DNA of 64,000 nt from Sinomicrobium weinanense (lineage in GTDB: Bacteria; Bacteroidota; Bacteroidia; Flavobacteriales; Flavobacteriaceae). Positions 32,469-42,154 of this stretch are shown one piece after another (position 1 is the first letter of the stretch; every line of letters begins with the position of its first letter). The translations under genes and the position numbers were made by a program. The notes beneath the pieces are model-generated. The model was not told where the DNA came from and made no database searches. It saw only the letters and a list, made by a program, of their open reading frames with translations. The DNA lies in NCBI RefSeq assembly GCF_018863395.1, contig NZ_JAHKRR010000001.1, positions 372,001 to 436,000 of the forward strand, in the 5' to 3' direction.

Positions 32469-33494
32469 TTATTTCCGGATAAAATCAGTTATAAAATACG
32501 AGATCATTTTGCCCACGTTGCGGCATTCATCCTCGTTCTCAGGGTGTGGAGCAGCTTCACAGATATGAAGGTATTGCGCATTTTTGTTGCTTTTCCAGTG
32601 GTGGATAAGCCTTCGTACCTGTTCTACGCTAAAGCCGGTAGGGCTCATGGCACTGCTGGGGACGTTCCGTATGGCATCACAGTCAATTTCAATACCATAT
32701 TTATCGGCGTTTACGAATTCCAGAGCTTGTTTTGTCTGGTAATCAATCCCGTTTTCTGAGGGGAAGAGAAGTTCTTCCAGCGTATTGTACCGTATGCGGT
32801 CCCCGGATTCCTGCATTTTCTTGTACACGGATTTCGAAGTGTAGTTTTCGTGCAGTCCGAAGATAAAATAACGTTGCAGAAAACCTTCCCGGAAAGCATA
32901 GGAGAAGCCATTGCCACTGTGCCGGCCTTCGAGGTTACGGAAATCGGTATGGGCATCGATGTTGATACAGTTCATCGGCTTGCCGAGTGCCAGGGCACAT
33001 CCTTTGAGGATGCCGTAACAGTTGTTATGTCCTCCGCCCACTACAATGGGTTTTTTACCGGCCTGCACGATTTTCCTTATCAGATCGGTAACCTCGACAT
33101 CTATTTGTCCTGTAAGCTCCCGGGCTTTTTCCGTAAAAGAATTTTCGGAAGGGTCGAGCGATCCCAGTTCCCGGATCTCTTCCGAAAAATCCAGGTGCCC
33201 CAGCAATAATACCCGCTTTGCCCTGTTGTTCCGGTGGTTCTGGGTGTTCAGCAGTTGCTGTATTACGTTGTTCCAGGCGTGCCTGGCCCCTTTCCTGCCG
33301 TGATTGGCCATGATCCCGATGTCTTCCGGAATGCCGAAGAGTACGTATTTGGCTTCGGACTCCCCGAGTTGTTCTTCCAGCTCCTGTCCTTCGTTCATCA
33401 ACCTTATCCGTTGACCGAATTTCACCTCTCCTTTTCTGTGACGGATCATTTTTTCTACATCTCTAAGCGTGTATAAATTCAAGAATTTTCGCAT
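32469..33494 (-). CDS. hutG: Formimidoylglutamase (arginase/agmatinase family)
   Basis: A 341-residue ureohydrolase-fold enzyme. Metal-binding motifs: GGGHNNCYG, NIDAHTDFR, EIDCDAI, with two Mn expected. The SGNGFSYAF loop and the C-terminal SPTGFSVEQV fit the formimidoylglutamase branch found in Bacteroidota, which splits N-formimidoyl-L-glutamate into glutamate and formamide, the last step of histidine breakdown. hutI lies 1.2 kb away on the same strand, which supports this over arginase. hutH and hutU are not in the window. Confidence 0.85.
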   Translation of the reverse strand: MRKFLNLYTLRDVEKMIRHRKGEVKFGQRIRLMNEGQELEEQLGESEAKYVLFGIPEDIGIMANHGRKGARHAWNNVIQQLLNTQNHRNNRAKRVLLLGHLDFSEEIRELGSLDPSENSFTEKARELTGQIDVEVTDLIRKIVQAGKKPIVVGGGHNNCYGILKGCALALGKPMNCINIDAHTDFRNLEGRHSGNGFSYAFREGFLQRYFIFGLHENYTSKSVYKKMQESGDRIRYNTLEELLFPSENGIDYQTKQALEFVNADKYGIEIDCDAIRNVPSSAMSPTGFSVEQVRRLIHHWKSNKNAQYLHICEAAPHPENEDECRNVGKMISYFITDFIRK

Positions 33495-33541
33495 ATTGAT
33501 AGTTTAAAAAATCAAAGCAAATATGAAAATAAAAAATCTAT

Positions 33542-33569
33542 TTGGTAAATTTAAACGTATATATATTCG
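33542..33569 (+). promoter_or_regulatory. Near-consensus promoter for the coiled-coil protein
   Basis: TTG (33542-33544), a 17-nt spacer and TATATTCG (33562-33569), one mismatch to TAnnTTTG. The gene starts at 33624. Confidence 0.4.
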
Positions 33570-33623
33570 CTGGCCGCATAACAAAAATTAAAAATAAGCG
33601 TTAACAGTTAAAAAGAAATCATT

Positions 33624-34634
33624 ATGACTGAATCAAAGAGTAATAACGGTTTGAAAGTTATAGCAGCACTACTGGGGGTGGCCCTTGTGGGGACGTTGAT
33701 CTATACTTCGAGTTTGTATAGCGACAAGAAAAAGACAACGGCAGACCTCACCAATCAGAAGAATATGGTGGTTGAGGATCTCAATAACCTGAGAGCGGAT
33801 TACGACAGGGCTATCGCAGAAAGCGATTCTACCAATCAGGAGCTTCTGGATGCCAGAGAGCGAATTAATCAATATCTCGATTCCGTAAAGTCGATGAAAG
33901 CCGATATTGCTGCACTGTATCGCTACAGGCGACAGGTCAATGTGCTTACAAAGGAAAGAGAGTTCTTGCTGGCGCAAAACGATTCCCTGCGCCGTTCCAA
34001 TGAAGCTCTGACCATGGAAAGGGACAGTACCAGGGTTACCCTGGAAAGGCAGGCAGAGTTTGCCGATTCCGTCCTTACACAGAACGTACAGTTGGCCAAG
34101 GTAGTGGATGCAGGTTCGGCCCTCAGCCTTTCTGCGTTTTCAGTAGAAGCGGTCAAGGAACGAAACAGTGGTAAATTGGTATCGGTTAACAGGCACCGAA
34201 GAGCGGATAAACTGAAAGTTTGTTATACCGTTGCAGCCAACCGCATAGCATCTTCCGGGGACACCCAGTTCTATGTGCAGGTAACGGGGCCTGACGGTGC
34301 AATCATGGGAGAAAATGCAGTGGCCAGTTACACACCGCCTGTAGCGAAGAGTATTTCTGATGCAAAAAGTGCCGTAAAAAGTGAAATAACATCATCAGAC
34401 ACTACCGGTATTGTCGAAGAAGTCGTAGAAGAGGTAGCACCTGAACAGGAGTCTTCTTCTACTGTGAATGTGACATACAGTAAAATTTCCACATTCTATT
34501 ACGAAAATGCAGCCCTCGATGTATGCGATTATGTAGATAAAGAAGGTGAAGGTTTTGCAAAAGGGAATTACGAGGTCAAAGTCTTTGACAGCAAGTTGAG
34601 AGAATTAGGATCCTCTTCTTTTACCCTGAAATAA
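33624..34634 (+). CDS. Membrane-anchored coiled-coil protein, function unknown
   Basis: A 336-residue protein. Residues about 9-28 are a transmembrane anchor (LKVIAALLGVALVGTLIYTS). Residues about 33-160 form a long coiled coil (DLTNQKNMVVEDLNNLRADY, YRRQVNVLTKEREFLLAQND). The C-terminal part is beta-rich with a Glu/Ser/Thr-rich linker at about 240-285 (VEEVVEEVAPEQESSS). The same architecture occurs in many Bacteroidota proteins of unknown role, sometimes mislabelled as chromosome partition proteins. It is transcribed opposite to the flanking hut genes and ends at a strong terminator. Confidence 0.75.
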   Translation: MTESKSNNGLKVIAALLGVALVGTLIYTSSLYSDKKKTTADLTNQKNMVVEDLNNLRADYDRAIAESDSTNQELLDARERINQYLDSVKSMKADIAALYRYRRQVNVLTKEREFLLAQNDSLRRSNEALTMERDSTRVTLERQAEFADSVLTQNVQLAKVVDAGSALSLSAFSVEAVKERNSGKLVSVNRHRRADKLKVCYTVAANRIASSGDTQFYVQVTGPDGAIMGENAVASYTPPVAKSISDAKSAVKSEITSSDTTGIVEEVVEEVAPEQESSSTVNVTYSKISTFYYENAALDVCDYVDKEGEGFAKGNYEVKVFDSKLRELGSSSFTLK

Positions 34635-34660
34635 AGCGATAAAATAATCTTGATCATAAT

Positions 34661-34694
34661 AACACCGCCCGGTGAATTCCGGGCGGTGTTTTTT
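34661..34694 (+). terminator. Strong terminator after the coiled-coil gene
   Basis: A 12-bp perfect GC-rich stem (AACACCGCCCGG 34661-34672, CCGGGCGGTGTT 34679-34690) with loop TGAATT and a T run. Confidence 0.95.
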
Positions 34695-34735
34695 GTATTA
34701 TAACGAGGGGTTTCAGGCTTTTTGAGATCATGAGA

Positions 34736-35971
34736 TCAATTGATATTGCCGTTTATCATCACCTGTTCTATATGGTTGCTGCCAAAAGCATAAGGTAGAT
34801 AGGCATAACCCGGCACTTCTTTCGTGATGATTAGGTTGGCCTTTTTACCCCTGGAAATACTCCCGTGCGTATCTGATAATCCCATGGCATAAGCACCGTT
34901 GATCGTCGCGGCGTTAATGGCTTCTTCCGGGGTTATTTTCATCTTTATACAGGCAGTGGCCACAACAAAGTTCATATTGCCGCTGGGGGTCGATCCGGGG
35001 TTATAATCGGTAGCCAGGGCCAGGGGAAGGCCTGCATCGATCATTTGCCGGGCGGGAGTGTAGGGAATGCTCAGAAAGTAGGAGCAGGAGGGAAGGGCTA
35101 CCGGTATGGTTTCCGTTCCTTTCAGGGCTTCGATGTCTTCATCCCGCATCACCTCCAGGTGATCTACGGACAGGGCATTGTATTTTACGCCTGTTTGTAC
35201 CCCACCGATAGCATGGAACTGGTTGACGTGGATCTTCGGGATGAGCCCGAAAGCCTTTCCGGCTTCGAGGATGGCTTCGGTTTCTTCGGTGGTAAAATAC
35301 CCTTTTTCGCAAAAAACGTCCACGTATTCTGCCAGGCCCTCCTGTGCTACGGCCGGAATCATTTCGTTGATGATGAGATCTATGTATCCTTCCCGGTCAG
35401 ATTTGTATGCAGCAGGGATGGCGTGGGCCCCGAGGAATGTAGCCTTTACGGGGATGCCGTAGTGGGCTCTCAGTTTTTTTACGACGCGGAGCATTTTCAG
35501 TTCGGCATCCGCAGTAAGCCCGTACCCGCTTTTGATCTCTACGGCACCTGTGCCCAGGGCAATCACTTCTTCCAGGCGTTTTGCAGATTGTTCGTACAGT
35601 TCATCTTCCGGAGTGTCTTGCAATTTTTTAGCTGAATTGAGTATACCTCCACCGCGATTGGCGATCTCTTCATAGGTAAGTCCGTTTATCCGGTCTACAA
35701 ATTCCTGTTCGCGGTTCCCGGCATATACAATATGGGTGTGGCTGTCGCACCATGTGGGCAGGACAACCCTGCCGGAAGCATCGATAACCTCGTCTGCCTG
35801 TGTATCCGGAAGGTCTGTCATTTTTCCGTAGTCTGCTATCCTGTCTCCTTCGACCAGGAGAAAAGCGTCTTCCAGGAGAGGAAGGGATCTCATGTCGGCT
35901 CCCGATACCTTCTGTACCGGATTGTCCCTGACCTGGAGGAGTTGTTTGATGTTTTTGATTAATATTTTCAA
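34736..35971 (-). CDS. hutI: Imidazolonepropionase
   Basis: A 411-residue amidohydrolase opening the ring of 4-imidazolone-5-propionate to N-formimidoyl-glutamate in histidine degradation. The metal site starts with CDSHTHIVYAGNREQEF (HxH), then EIKSGYGLT, HVNQFHAIGG, and ATDYNPGSTPSGNM. The natural length (about 410) and the usual KILIKNIKQLLQ start indicate a TTG start codon at 35971; farther upstream the frame runs through a repeat element. Product goes to hutG. Upstream lies the hairpin 35997-36077 and then fumC on the same strand. Confidence 0.95.
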   Translation of the reverse strand: MKILIKNIKQLLQVRDNPVQKVSGADMRSLPLLEDAFLLVEGDRIADYGKMTDLPDTQADEVIDASGRVVLPTWCDSHTHIVYAGNREQEFVDRINGLTYEEIANRGGGILNSAKKLQDTPEDELYEQSAKRLEEVIALGTGAVEIKSGYGLTADAELKMLRVVKKLRAHYGIPVKATFLGAHAIPAAYKSDREGYIDLIINEMIPAVAQEGLAEYVDVFCEKGYFTTEETEAILEAGKAFGLIPKIHVNQFHAIGGVQTGVKYNALSVDHLEVMRDEDIEALKGTETIPVALPSCSYFLSIPYTPARQMIDAGLPLALATDYNPGSTPSGNMNFVVATACIKMKITPEEAINAATINGAYAMGLSDTHGSISRGKKANLIITKEVPGYAYLPYAFGSNHIEQVMINGNIN

Positions 35972-35996
35972 ATGATCTGTTTTTTGTAAGCGTTGA

Positions 35997-36077
35997 GACG
36001 CACGGCCGTACCCTGAAATCGGGATTATCTCGTTTGAGACGCACAGTCTTGCACGTTGAGGCGCACGACCGTGCGTC
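35997..36077. repeat. GACGCACGGCCGT inverted repeat upstream of hutI
   Basis: GACGCACGGCCGT (35997-36009) pairs with ACGACCGTGCGTC (36065-36077), 12 of 13 positions. Between them are two more relatives (gagacgcacagtc, gaggcgcac). Same family as the element at 58044-58100. It lies between fumC and hutI, both leftward, and includes a frame open to hutI that is probably not translated. Confidence 0.88.
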
Positions 36078-36103
36078 TTTACGTTCATATCTTTTAATGA
36101 TCT

Positions 36104-37501
36104 TTACTTTAATGAGCCTACCATATCTTCCGGTTTTACCCATTCGTCGAACTCTTCGGCGGTGAGGTATCCGAGATTTACGGCTTCTTCTTTCAGGGTA
36201 GTACCGTTTTTGTGGGCCGTATTGGCTATTTCGGCGGCTTTGTAGTATCCTATTTTGGTATTGAGGGCAGTCACCAGCATCAGGGAGTTGTTCAGCAGTT
36301 CTTTTATCTTGCCGTGGTTGGGTTCTATACCTGCGGCACAGTGCTCCTCAAAGCTCGTACAGGCATCTCCGATAAGCTGTGCGGATTGCAGGAGGTTGGC
36401 GGCCATAACGGGCTTGAACACGTTGAGTTCATAGTGTCCCTGCGTACCACCAACGGAAACAGCCACATCGTTGCCTATGACCTGGGCACAGACCATGGTA
36501 AGGGCTTCGCACTGTGTAGGGTTGACCTTACCGGGCATGATGGAGCTTCCGGGTTCGTTGGCAGGGATGAGTATTTCGCCGATACCAGAACGCGGGCCGG
36601 AGGCCATGAGGCGTATATCATTGGCTATTTTGTTCAGGGAAACAGCGAGTTGTTTCAGTGTAGCATGGGTTCCCACAAGAGCATCATGTGCAGCCAGGGC
36701 CTCGAATTTGTTTTCTGCGGTCTTAAAAGGTAATTCGGTGAATTTAGCAATATATTCCGCCACTTTTTGGGCATAACCCAGTGGGGTGTTGATCCCGGTA
36801 CCCACAGCCGTGCCTCCCAGTGCGAGCTCAGACAGGTGGTCCAGGCTGTTGTTCAGGGCCTTTAAGCCGTGATCCAGTTGTGAAACATAACCGGAAAATT
36901 CCTGCCCCAGGGTAAGCGGGGTAGCATCCATAAGGTGAGTACGGCCTATTTTGACCACATCCATAAAGGCTTCCGATTTTTTCTTCAGGGTATCGCGCAG
37001 GCGGGTTACACCGGGAATGGTGGTTTCCACTATTTTTTTATACGCGGCAATATGCATTCCGGTAGGGAAAGTATCGTTGGAAGACTGTGATTTGTTGACA
37101 TCGTCATTGGGCTGCAGTGTTTTTTCGCCTTCTCCTATAGTCTTCCCGGCCAATTGATGCGCACGGTTGGCCACGACTTCATTGACATTCATATTGCTTT
37201 GTGTGCCCGAACCTGTTTGCCAGATCACCAGCGGAAACTGGTCGTCGTGCTTTCCTTCCAGTATTTCGTCACAGGCTTTGGCAATAAGATCCCTTTTTTC
37301 TTCGGGCAGTACCCCCAGCTCGCAGTTGGTATATGCCGCGGCTTTTTTCAGGTAGGCGAATCCATAAATGATCTCCAGTGGCATGGAGGCGGAAGGGCCT
37401 ATTTTAAAATTGTTCCTGGAACGTTCGGTCTGGGCACCCCAAAGTTTGTCTGCGGGTACCTTAACCTCTCCCATGGTATCTTTTTCTATTCTGTATTCCA
37501 T
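36104..37501 (-). CDS. fumC: Class II fumarate hydratase
   Basis: A 465-residue, iron-free fumarase converting fumarate to malate in the TCA cycle. Signatures: [15 protein letters not shown] near the start, [33 protein letters not shown] (catalytic His), [13 protein letters not shown], and the mobile loop [16 protein letters not shown]. The length is normal for a homotetrameric enzyme. Cytosolic. Short spacing to hutI with an inverted repeat between. Start ATG at 37501. Confidence 0.97.
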   Translation of the reverse strand: MEYRIEKDTMGEVKVPADKLWGAQTERSRNNFKIGPSASMPLEIIYGFAYLKKAAAYTNCELGVLPEEKRDLIAKACDEILEGKHDDQFPLVIWQTGSGTQSNMNVNEVVANRAHQLAGKTIGEGEKTLQPNDDVNKSQSSNDTFPTGMHIAAYKKIVETTIPGVTRLRDTLKKKSEAFMDVVKIGRTHLMDATPLTLGQEFSGYVSQLDHGLKALNNSLDHLSELALGGTAVGTGINTPLGYAQKVAEYIAKFTELPFKTAENKFEALAAHDALVGTHATLKQLAVSLNKIANDIRLMASGPRSGIGEILIPANEPGSSIMPGKVNPTQCEALTMVCAQVIGNDVAVSVGGTQGHYELNVFKPVMAANLLQSAQLIGDACTSFEEHCAAGIEPNHGKIKELLNNSLMLVTALNTKIGYYKAAEIANTAHKNGTTLKEEAVNLGYLTAEEFDEWVKPEDMVGSLK

Positions 37502-37606
37502 GATGTTTGTTAAGATTTTTAGACTGCTTACAAAATTAGCATTTTGCCGTGTAATAAGCCGGTGATTTTCGGATTTTTATCACAGGTATACGAGTATGCG
37601 GGTGGT

Positions 37607-37649
37607 CGGGTGTTCGAGTTGTTGACCTTACTACATACCTGAACACCCG
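37607..37649. repeat. CGGGTGTTC inverted repeat in the fumC upstream gap
   Basis: CGGGTGTTC (37607-37615) is inverted at 37641-37649 (GAACACCCG), in a run of related words (gcgggtggtcggg, aacccgaacactggc). The 37502-37755 gap holds this element and no other gene. Confidence 0.65.
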
Positions 37650-37755
37650 CAAACCCGAACACTGGCAAACACACTTCATATTTTAGTACCGAAAAGGCTT
37701 GGGATTTCAATTAAAAACGGTATTTTTGTGGGGAATTCGAAAATTTCCGGAAATT

Positions 37756-37932
37756 ATGTTTGAATTTGATCAGTATTTAGGCTTTTTGGCATTCGCAGGC
37801 ATAGCCCTTATGGGGTTCTGGTTGATGCTCTTCCTGACAGCTTTTGCTATTCCTTACTGGATCACCGGGTCCATTATGGAAATGATCAAGGAAAAGCGTG
37901 AAGCTAAGAAGGCTAAGAAAATGCAAGCGTAA
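37756..37932 (+). CDS. Small single-pass membrane protein
   Basis: A 58-residue protein starting at ATG 37756 (MFEFDQYLGFLAFAGIAL). One or two hydrophobic segments cover about 7-40, broken by Pro (AIPYWITGSIM), with a basic tail (KEKREAKKAKKMQA) predicted on the cytosolic side. A terminator follows 12 nt after the stop. Function unknown; length and context suggest a real gene. Confidence 0.65.
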   Translation: MFEFDQYLGFLAFAGIALMGFWLMLFLTAFAIPYWITGSIMEMIKEKREAKKAKKMQA

Positions 37933-37944
37933 AAAACGCATGAA

Positions 37945-37974
37945 AAAAAGGCTCCGAAAACGGGGCCTTTTTTT
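37945..37974 (+). terminator. Terminator after the small membrane protein
   Basis: AAAAAGGCTCCG (37945-37956) pairs with CGGGGCCTTTTT (37961-37972) with one G-U pair and an AAAA loop, followed by TT. Confidence 0.9.
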
Positions 37975-37985
37975 GTAGCCTTACC

Positions 37986-38037
37986 GCCGGTTACCTGTTT
38001 ACCGGTTAAAACTGGCAACCCGAAACTGGCAACCGGC
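37986..38037. repeat. GTTGCCAGTT-family inverted repeat
   Basis: GCCGGTTACCTGTTT (37986-38000) pairs with AAACTGGCAACCGGC (38023-38037) at 13 of 15 positions. Located between the small membrane protein's terminator and the convergent M14 peptidase gene. Same vocabulary as 2676-2733 and 49242-49305. Confidence 0.85.
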
Positions 38038-38048
38038 AACAACAACCT

Positions 38049-40517
38049 TTAACGTACCATAAAAAGGGCATTGACAAAAAACAGTTTTCCATTCTGCCAG
38101 AAGCCGCGAAACAGGGGATCGTCTACCATGTATACAATGTTCCCTTTGCCATGTTTTTGTACACCGAAAACCAGGGTATTACTGATGTTTTTCCTGGCTT
38201 CGCTGCCTGCAAATCCGGATAACGGGTCTCCGCTATCTTCGAGATATACTACATTTCCGCTATCCATCAGGGCATATGCGGTATTGCCCCTTTTCAGGGA
38301 AAAATAGGTGTCGGAATAACCAAAGGCCAGAGGGTGGGAATTGTCTACCCTGGCTTTGTAGATGGCCCCGGTGATATTGTTTTTGACATCTTCTCTTTGC
38401 CATGAAATATAAGGTGAGGTGGAATGCGGTTCTTCGTCGTCTTCCGATTGTTTTTCCTCCAGGTCAAAACCGTCAGTTCCTGCAAAGGAGCGGAGTGCCT
38501 TGCCGAGGGCGATGAGTTTTCCACCGTTCTTTACCCAGTTCTTTATAAGGGTTATTTTTTCTTCATCCAGGTATTCCGGATAGTTGCCGTCGGGAATGAT
38601 CAGGATATCGTAGGAAGAGAGTTTTATTTCTTCAAAATAATCGGTGTCGAGTACAGTGACCGGATACTCCAGTTGCTGCTCGAAGAAATGCCATATCTCC
38701 CCGACATTAAGCGTGGACGAAGGTTTTCCGGACAAGAGGGCTACCTTAGTATCGCCTATCATTTTTACCGATGAGGAGCCGAAGTCCCTGCCTTTGTCCA
38801 CATAGCCTGTGGAAGCAGAAGTTATTTCTTGCTTGTGTTCCCCGGCGAGGGCAGAGAGCTGTTGCAGAAAATCCTTGCGATGAGCATTATCTTTTCTGGT
38901 GATGATAAGACTCCCGGCACTGAATGCTTTTCCGGCAGCCGTAAAGGGCTTTTCGCTGTAACGTACCCGGATCCCTGTTTTTAAGAGTGAGGCGAGAAAC
39001 CTGGCATCTTTCATACTGTTCCAATCGGTGATATAAGCGTAGGCATCAGAGGCAGGGGCAGGAATATTTTCTTCGGGTGAGGCACTGTCCAAAGGTATAT
39101 TTCCACTTTTTGTGGCTATGGCATTCAGGCCGTAGGCGTAGGGCAGGGCCCATGCGGTTATGTCGTAGGTGAGGGAATCGTTCAGCTTGGTCCGGGGCTC
39201 GAACAGTACCTGTACCAGGGTGCCTTTGGGCTGGTCTGCCGGGATAACGAGATCTCCCGGGGCAGTTTTCATCGTGCCCTGCTTTCCGGTGGCATAGTCC
39301 AGGCCTTTTACTGTGGTTTCCCCGGCAAAGCGGTAAGTGATACCGTGTTTGTCCAGCAATCCGGTCAGGGCTTCTGTATTGTCCCTGTTCCCGCTCAATA
39401 TATAGTTCTGGTATTTGAAATCTTTTCGGGTATAGAATTTCCGGAATTCTTCATTGAGTTTTTTGGCATTTCGAGAGGCGATCTCTACGGTAGAGATGCC
39501 TGTGGTATAGTGATGTGCCAGGCGGTCTTTCAGGGTCAGGGTGTCTCCGGTTCCGTTAATGACCCCGAGGCCGGCCCTGCCGCTGCCACCTTGCTCGTAT
39601 GTCATACCGATGCTGCCATTGTACATGGGATAAGTGTCTCCGTAGCTCGGATAAAGAAGGTCGAACACTTCTTTGGTGAAATAGAGCCATCCTTCGGCAT
39701 CGAAGTATTTGGCGTGGTTCTTTCCTATGGTTACCTGAAAATCTTTTTGCCAGTTGGTAATGACCTCGTGCAGGGGTTCGGCGCCAGGGGCAAAGTAGTA
39801 AGGGGCGTCCATGCCCTGCTCGTGGAAATCTGCATGGATATGCGGGAGCCATTGGTTGAACACCTTCACCCGCTGCCTGCTCTCTGTTTGCGTAAGCCAT
39901 GCCCAGTCCCTGTTGAGGTCGAACATATAGTGATTGGGGCGGCCGTTGAGCCAGGGCTCGTGGTGTTCTTTACTGTCCGGGTCGATGTTGTTGGGCGAAT
40001 TGACGAACTGATTGTACCAGTTGACATAGCGGTCACGGCCGTCGGGGTTTACACAGGGGTCTATGATAAGTACGGTATTCTCCAGCCATTCCTTTTTCCC
40101 GGTCAACAGGTCATAAGCGGTTTGCATCGAAGCCTCGGTGCTTACGCTTTCATTGCCGTGAACATTATAGCTGAGCCATACAATGGCTTTGTCGTTATTA
40201 CTGTTCCCCTCAAGGGATTTTAAGTGTTCGGTACGGATGGATTCCAGGTTGGAAATGTTGGCCGGGGAGGAGATATAACAGAGGACGAGTTCCCGGTGTT
40301 CGTAAGTTTCCCCGTAGGATTGCAGCTTTACCATTTCGGGAGCCATCTCTGCCAGGTGCCTGTAATATTCCACTACACGGTGGTGCCTTGTAAAACGCGA
40401 TCCCGGTTCGTATCCCAGGAATTCGGAAGGGGATCTCAGTTCCTGGGCAATGCCGGGAAACGAAATAACGATGGTAGCAAAACATATAAAACAGGAAAAG
40501 GCGGTACGGATATTCAT
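38049..40517 (-). CDS. Exported M14 zinc carboxypeptidase with C-terminal regulatory region
   Basis: An 822-residue secreted peptidase. Signal peptide 1-24 (AFSCFICFATIVISFPGIA). The M14 domain (about 40-330) has zinc ligands His120 and Glu123 (NVHGNESVS) and a third His near 232 (HADFHEQGMD); DPCVNPDGRDRY is the substrate-binding NPDG motif, and MTYEQGGSG supplies the general-base Glu. Residues 400-822 carry other folds, including a GATase-like stretch (SSYDILIIPDGNYPEYLD, LIKNWVKNGGKLIALGKALR). Likely degrades peptides in the periplasm or outside. Related large M14 proteins are common in marine Bacteroidota. Confidence 0.9.
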   Translation of the reverse strand: MNIRTAFSCFICFATIVISFPGIAQELRSPSEFLGYEPGSRFTRHHRVVEYYRHLAEMAPEMVKLQSYGETYEHRELVLCYISSPANISNLESIRTEHLKSLEGNSNNDKAIVWLSYNVHGNESVSTEASMQTAYDLLTGKKEWLENTVLIIDPCVNPDGRDRYVNWYNQFVNSPNNIDPDSKEHHEPWLNGRPNHYMFDLNRDWAWLTQTESRQRVKVFNQWLPHIHADFHEQGMDAPYYFAPGAEPLHEVITNWQKDFQVTIGKNHAKYFDAEGWLYFTKEVFDLLYPSYGDTYPMYNGSIGMTYEQGGSGRAGLGVINGTGDTLTLKDRLAHHYTTGISTVEIASRNAKKLNEEFRKFYTRKDFKYQNYILSGNRDNTEALTGLLDKHGITYRFAGETTVKGLDYATGKQGTMKTAPGDLVIPADQPKGTLVQVLFEPRTKLNDSLTYDITAWALPYAYGLNAIATKSGNIPLDSASPEENIPAPASDAYAYITDWNSMKDARFLASLLKTGIRVRYSEKPFTAAGKAFSAGSLIITRKDNAHRKDFLQQLSALAGEHKQEITSASTGYVDKGRDFGSSSVKMIGDTKVALLSGKPSSTLNVGEIWHFFEQQLEYPVTVLDTDYFEEIKLSSYDILIIPDGNYPEYLDEEKITLIKNWVKNGGKLIALGKALRSFAGTDGFDLEEKQSEDDEEPHSTSPYISWQREDVKNNITGAIYKARVDNSHPLAFGYSDTYFSLKRGNTAYALMDSGNVVYLEDSGDPLSGFAGSEARKNISNTLVFGVQKHGKGNIVYMVDDPLFRGFWQNGKLFFVNALFMVR

Positions 40518-40767
40518 ATTGTTAATCGGTTGGTTTTTTCTTTTCTTCCGCTTGTTGATATCAACCGGCGGATGTGATATGCGTGAAGACGAAAATAACC
40601 TTTTTTTGGCAAAGGAGAATATGGCGGAAATAAAAAATGGGTCTTTTTGTCAGGAAATACAAACAGGATGTTAAAGGCTGTTCATTTTACCCTGTGCCCG
40701 GTATATTATGTGTACTTTTGTAGCTTCCCAATATAAATTCCACATCATACATAGTTAAGTTTTTGAT

Positions 40768-41988
40768 ATGACGAAGAAGCAACAACAGGTTCTTATTGTT
40801 ATACTGGGCTCTATTGCTGCCCTCGGACCTTTTTCCATCGATATGTACCTCCCCGGTTTTCCCGCTATTGCGGAGGACCTGAAGACGGATGAAGCCCATG
40901 TATCGCTGACCCTTACGACATATTTTATAGGGATATCGGTCGGACAGCTCTTTTACGGCCCCCTGCTGGACCGTTTCGGGCGGAAAAAGCCGCTGCTTAT
41001 CGGACTGGTGATCTATGCCCTGGCCGCCATAGGCTGTGCCCTCTCGCCGGATGTATGGTGGCTTATCGGAATGCGGCTTGTACTGGCACTGGGTGGTTGT
41101 GTAGGCATGGTGGCGTGCAGCGCCATTATCCGGGACCGTTTTTCAGCCAATGAGGTGGCACGGGCTTTTTCGTCCATTTTGTTGGTTATGGGTGTGGCCC
41201 CTGTGATAGCCCCGACCCTGGGCGGGTTATTTACAGGCCACTTCGGATGGCGTTTTATCTTTGCATTTTTGTTCGTGATCGCCGTGCTGCTCATAACGGT
41301 CATATATTTCTTCCTGGAAGAGAGCAAAGGGGAAGACAGGAAGGTCTCGCTGAAATTTGACAGTATTGCCGGGAATTACCTGGCTGTGCTCCGCAATTCC
41401 GATTTTGTGTTGTACGGATTGGCGGGCAGTATTGCCATGGCTATTATGTTTGCCTACATTTCGGGAATACCATATATTTTTATGGAACTCTACGGGGTGT
41501 CGGAAACCACTTTCGGATGGATGTTCGGGCTTAATGCCTTTGGCTTTATCACCGGAAGCCAGATCAACAGGTTCTTGTTAAAGCGGTACGATCTTGTAAT
41601 ACTTACCCGAAATACTTCATTTATCCAGCTAATCGTAACATCACTTTTGCTGGTCGGCGTGTGGAGGTTTGAACTGCCGCTTCCCGTTTTTGCAGGTCTC
41701 CTGTTTTTCATACTGTTTTTATTGGGCTTTATCAATCCCAATGCAACGGCGCTTTCCCTGGAGCCTTATGCATCGGGTAATGTGGGGTCGGCCTCGGCGA
41801 TGAACGGCAGTTTTAAAATGGGGGCAGGGGCAGCCATTTCTGCATTGATGGGGATTTTTCACAACGGCACGGTATTTCCCATGGTGATCATGACCTTTGT
41901 CCTGGCATTGGTCTCATTTATACTGCTGCTCCTGGCCAAGAGAAAATCGTGGCGGATCCAGGAAAGGGTTTACGCAGATAAAAAATAA
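40768..41988 (+). CDS. Bcr/CflA-family drug efflux MFS transporter
   Basis: A 406-residue inner-membrane transporter with 12 predicted helices. The start ILGSIAALGPFSIDMYLPGF is the hallmark of the Bcr/CflA branch (motif D1 with the acidic Asp in helix 1); GPLLDRFGRKKPLLIGL is MFS motif A; VMGVAPVIAPTLGG is motif C, seen in proton-driven exporters. It pumps drugs such as bicyclomycin, chloramphenicol or sulfonamides in relatives; the range here is unknown. A -7-like box TACTTTTG (40713-40720) lies upstream. Confidence 0.92.
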   Translation: MTKKQQQVLIVILGSIAALGPFSIDMYLPGFPAIAEDLKTDEAHVSLTLTTYFIGISVGQLFYGPLLDRFGRKKPLLIGLVIYALAAIGCALSPDVWWLIGMRLVLALGGCVGMVACSAIIRDRFSANEVARAFSSILLVMGVAPVIAPTLGGLFTGHFGWRFIFAFLFVIAVLLITVIYFFLEESKGEDRKVSLKFDSIAGNYLAVLRNSDFVLYGLAGSIAMAIMFAYISGIPYIFMELYGVSETTFGWMFGLNAFGFITGSQINRFLLKRYDLVILTRNTSFIQLIVTSLLLVGVWRFELPLPVFAGLLFFILFLLGFINPNATALSLEPYASGNVGSASAMNGSFKMGAGAAISALMGIFHNGTVFPMVIMTFVLALVSFILLLLAKRKSWRIQERVYADKK

Positions 41989-42024
41989 AACCCTGTACCT
42001 GGCATAAACCTTTGGTACAGGGTT
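41989..42024 (-). terminator. Terminator reading leftward from uvrA, two-way
   Basis: AACCCTGTACC (41989-41999) pairs exactly with GGTACAGGGTT (42014-42024). On the - strand it is followed by TTTTATTTTTTA, so it terminates transcription from uvrA; on the + strand it directly follows the efflux gene stop but has no T run. Confidence 0.75.
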
Positions 42025-42154
42025 CTACAACTAACCAACCAAAATATGAAAAAAACTAACTAACCGTTTAAGGTATTTAGTTTAAACCAAATAGCGTGCC
42101 AAATTTTGTAAATGGAAATTTCCGGGTAGTTAAATTCCTGTTAAAACCATCATG

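Noticed and set aside
35972-36088. ATG start upstream for imidazolonepropionase
   Set aside because: It would translate the GACGCACGG repeat and give 39 extra residues; the family begins at the KILIKNIKQLL segment, so TTG at 35971 is better.
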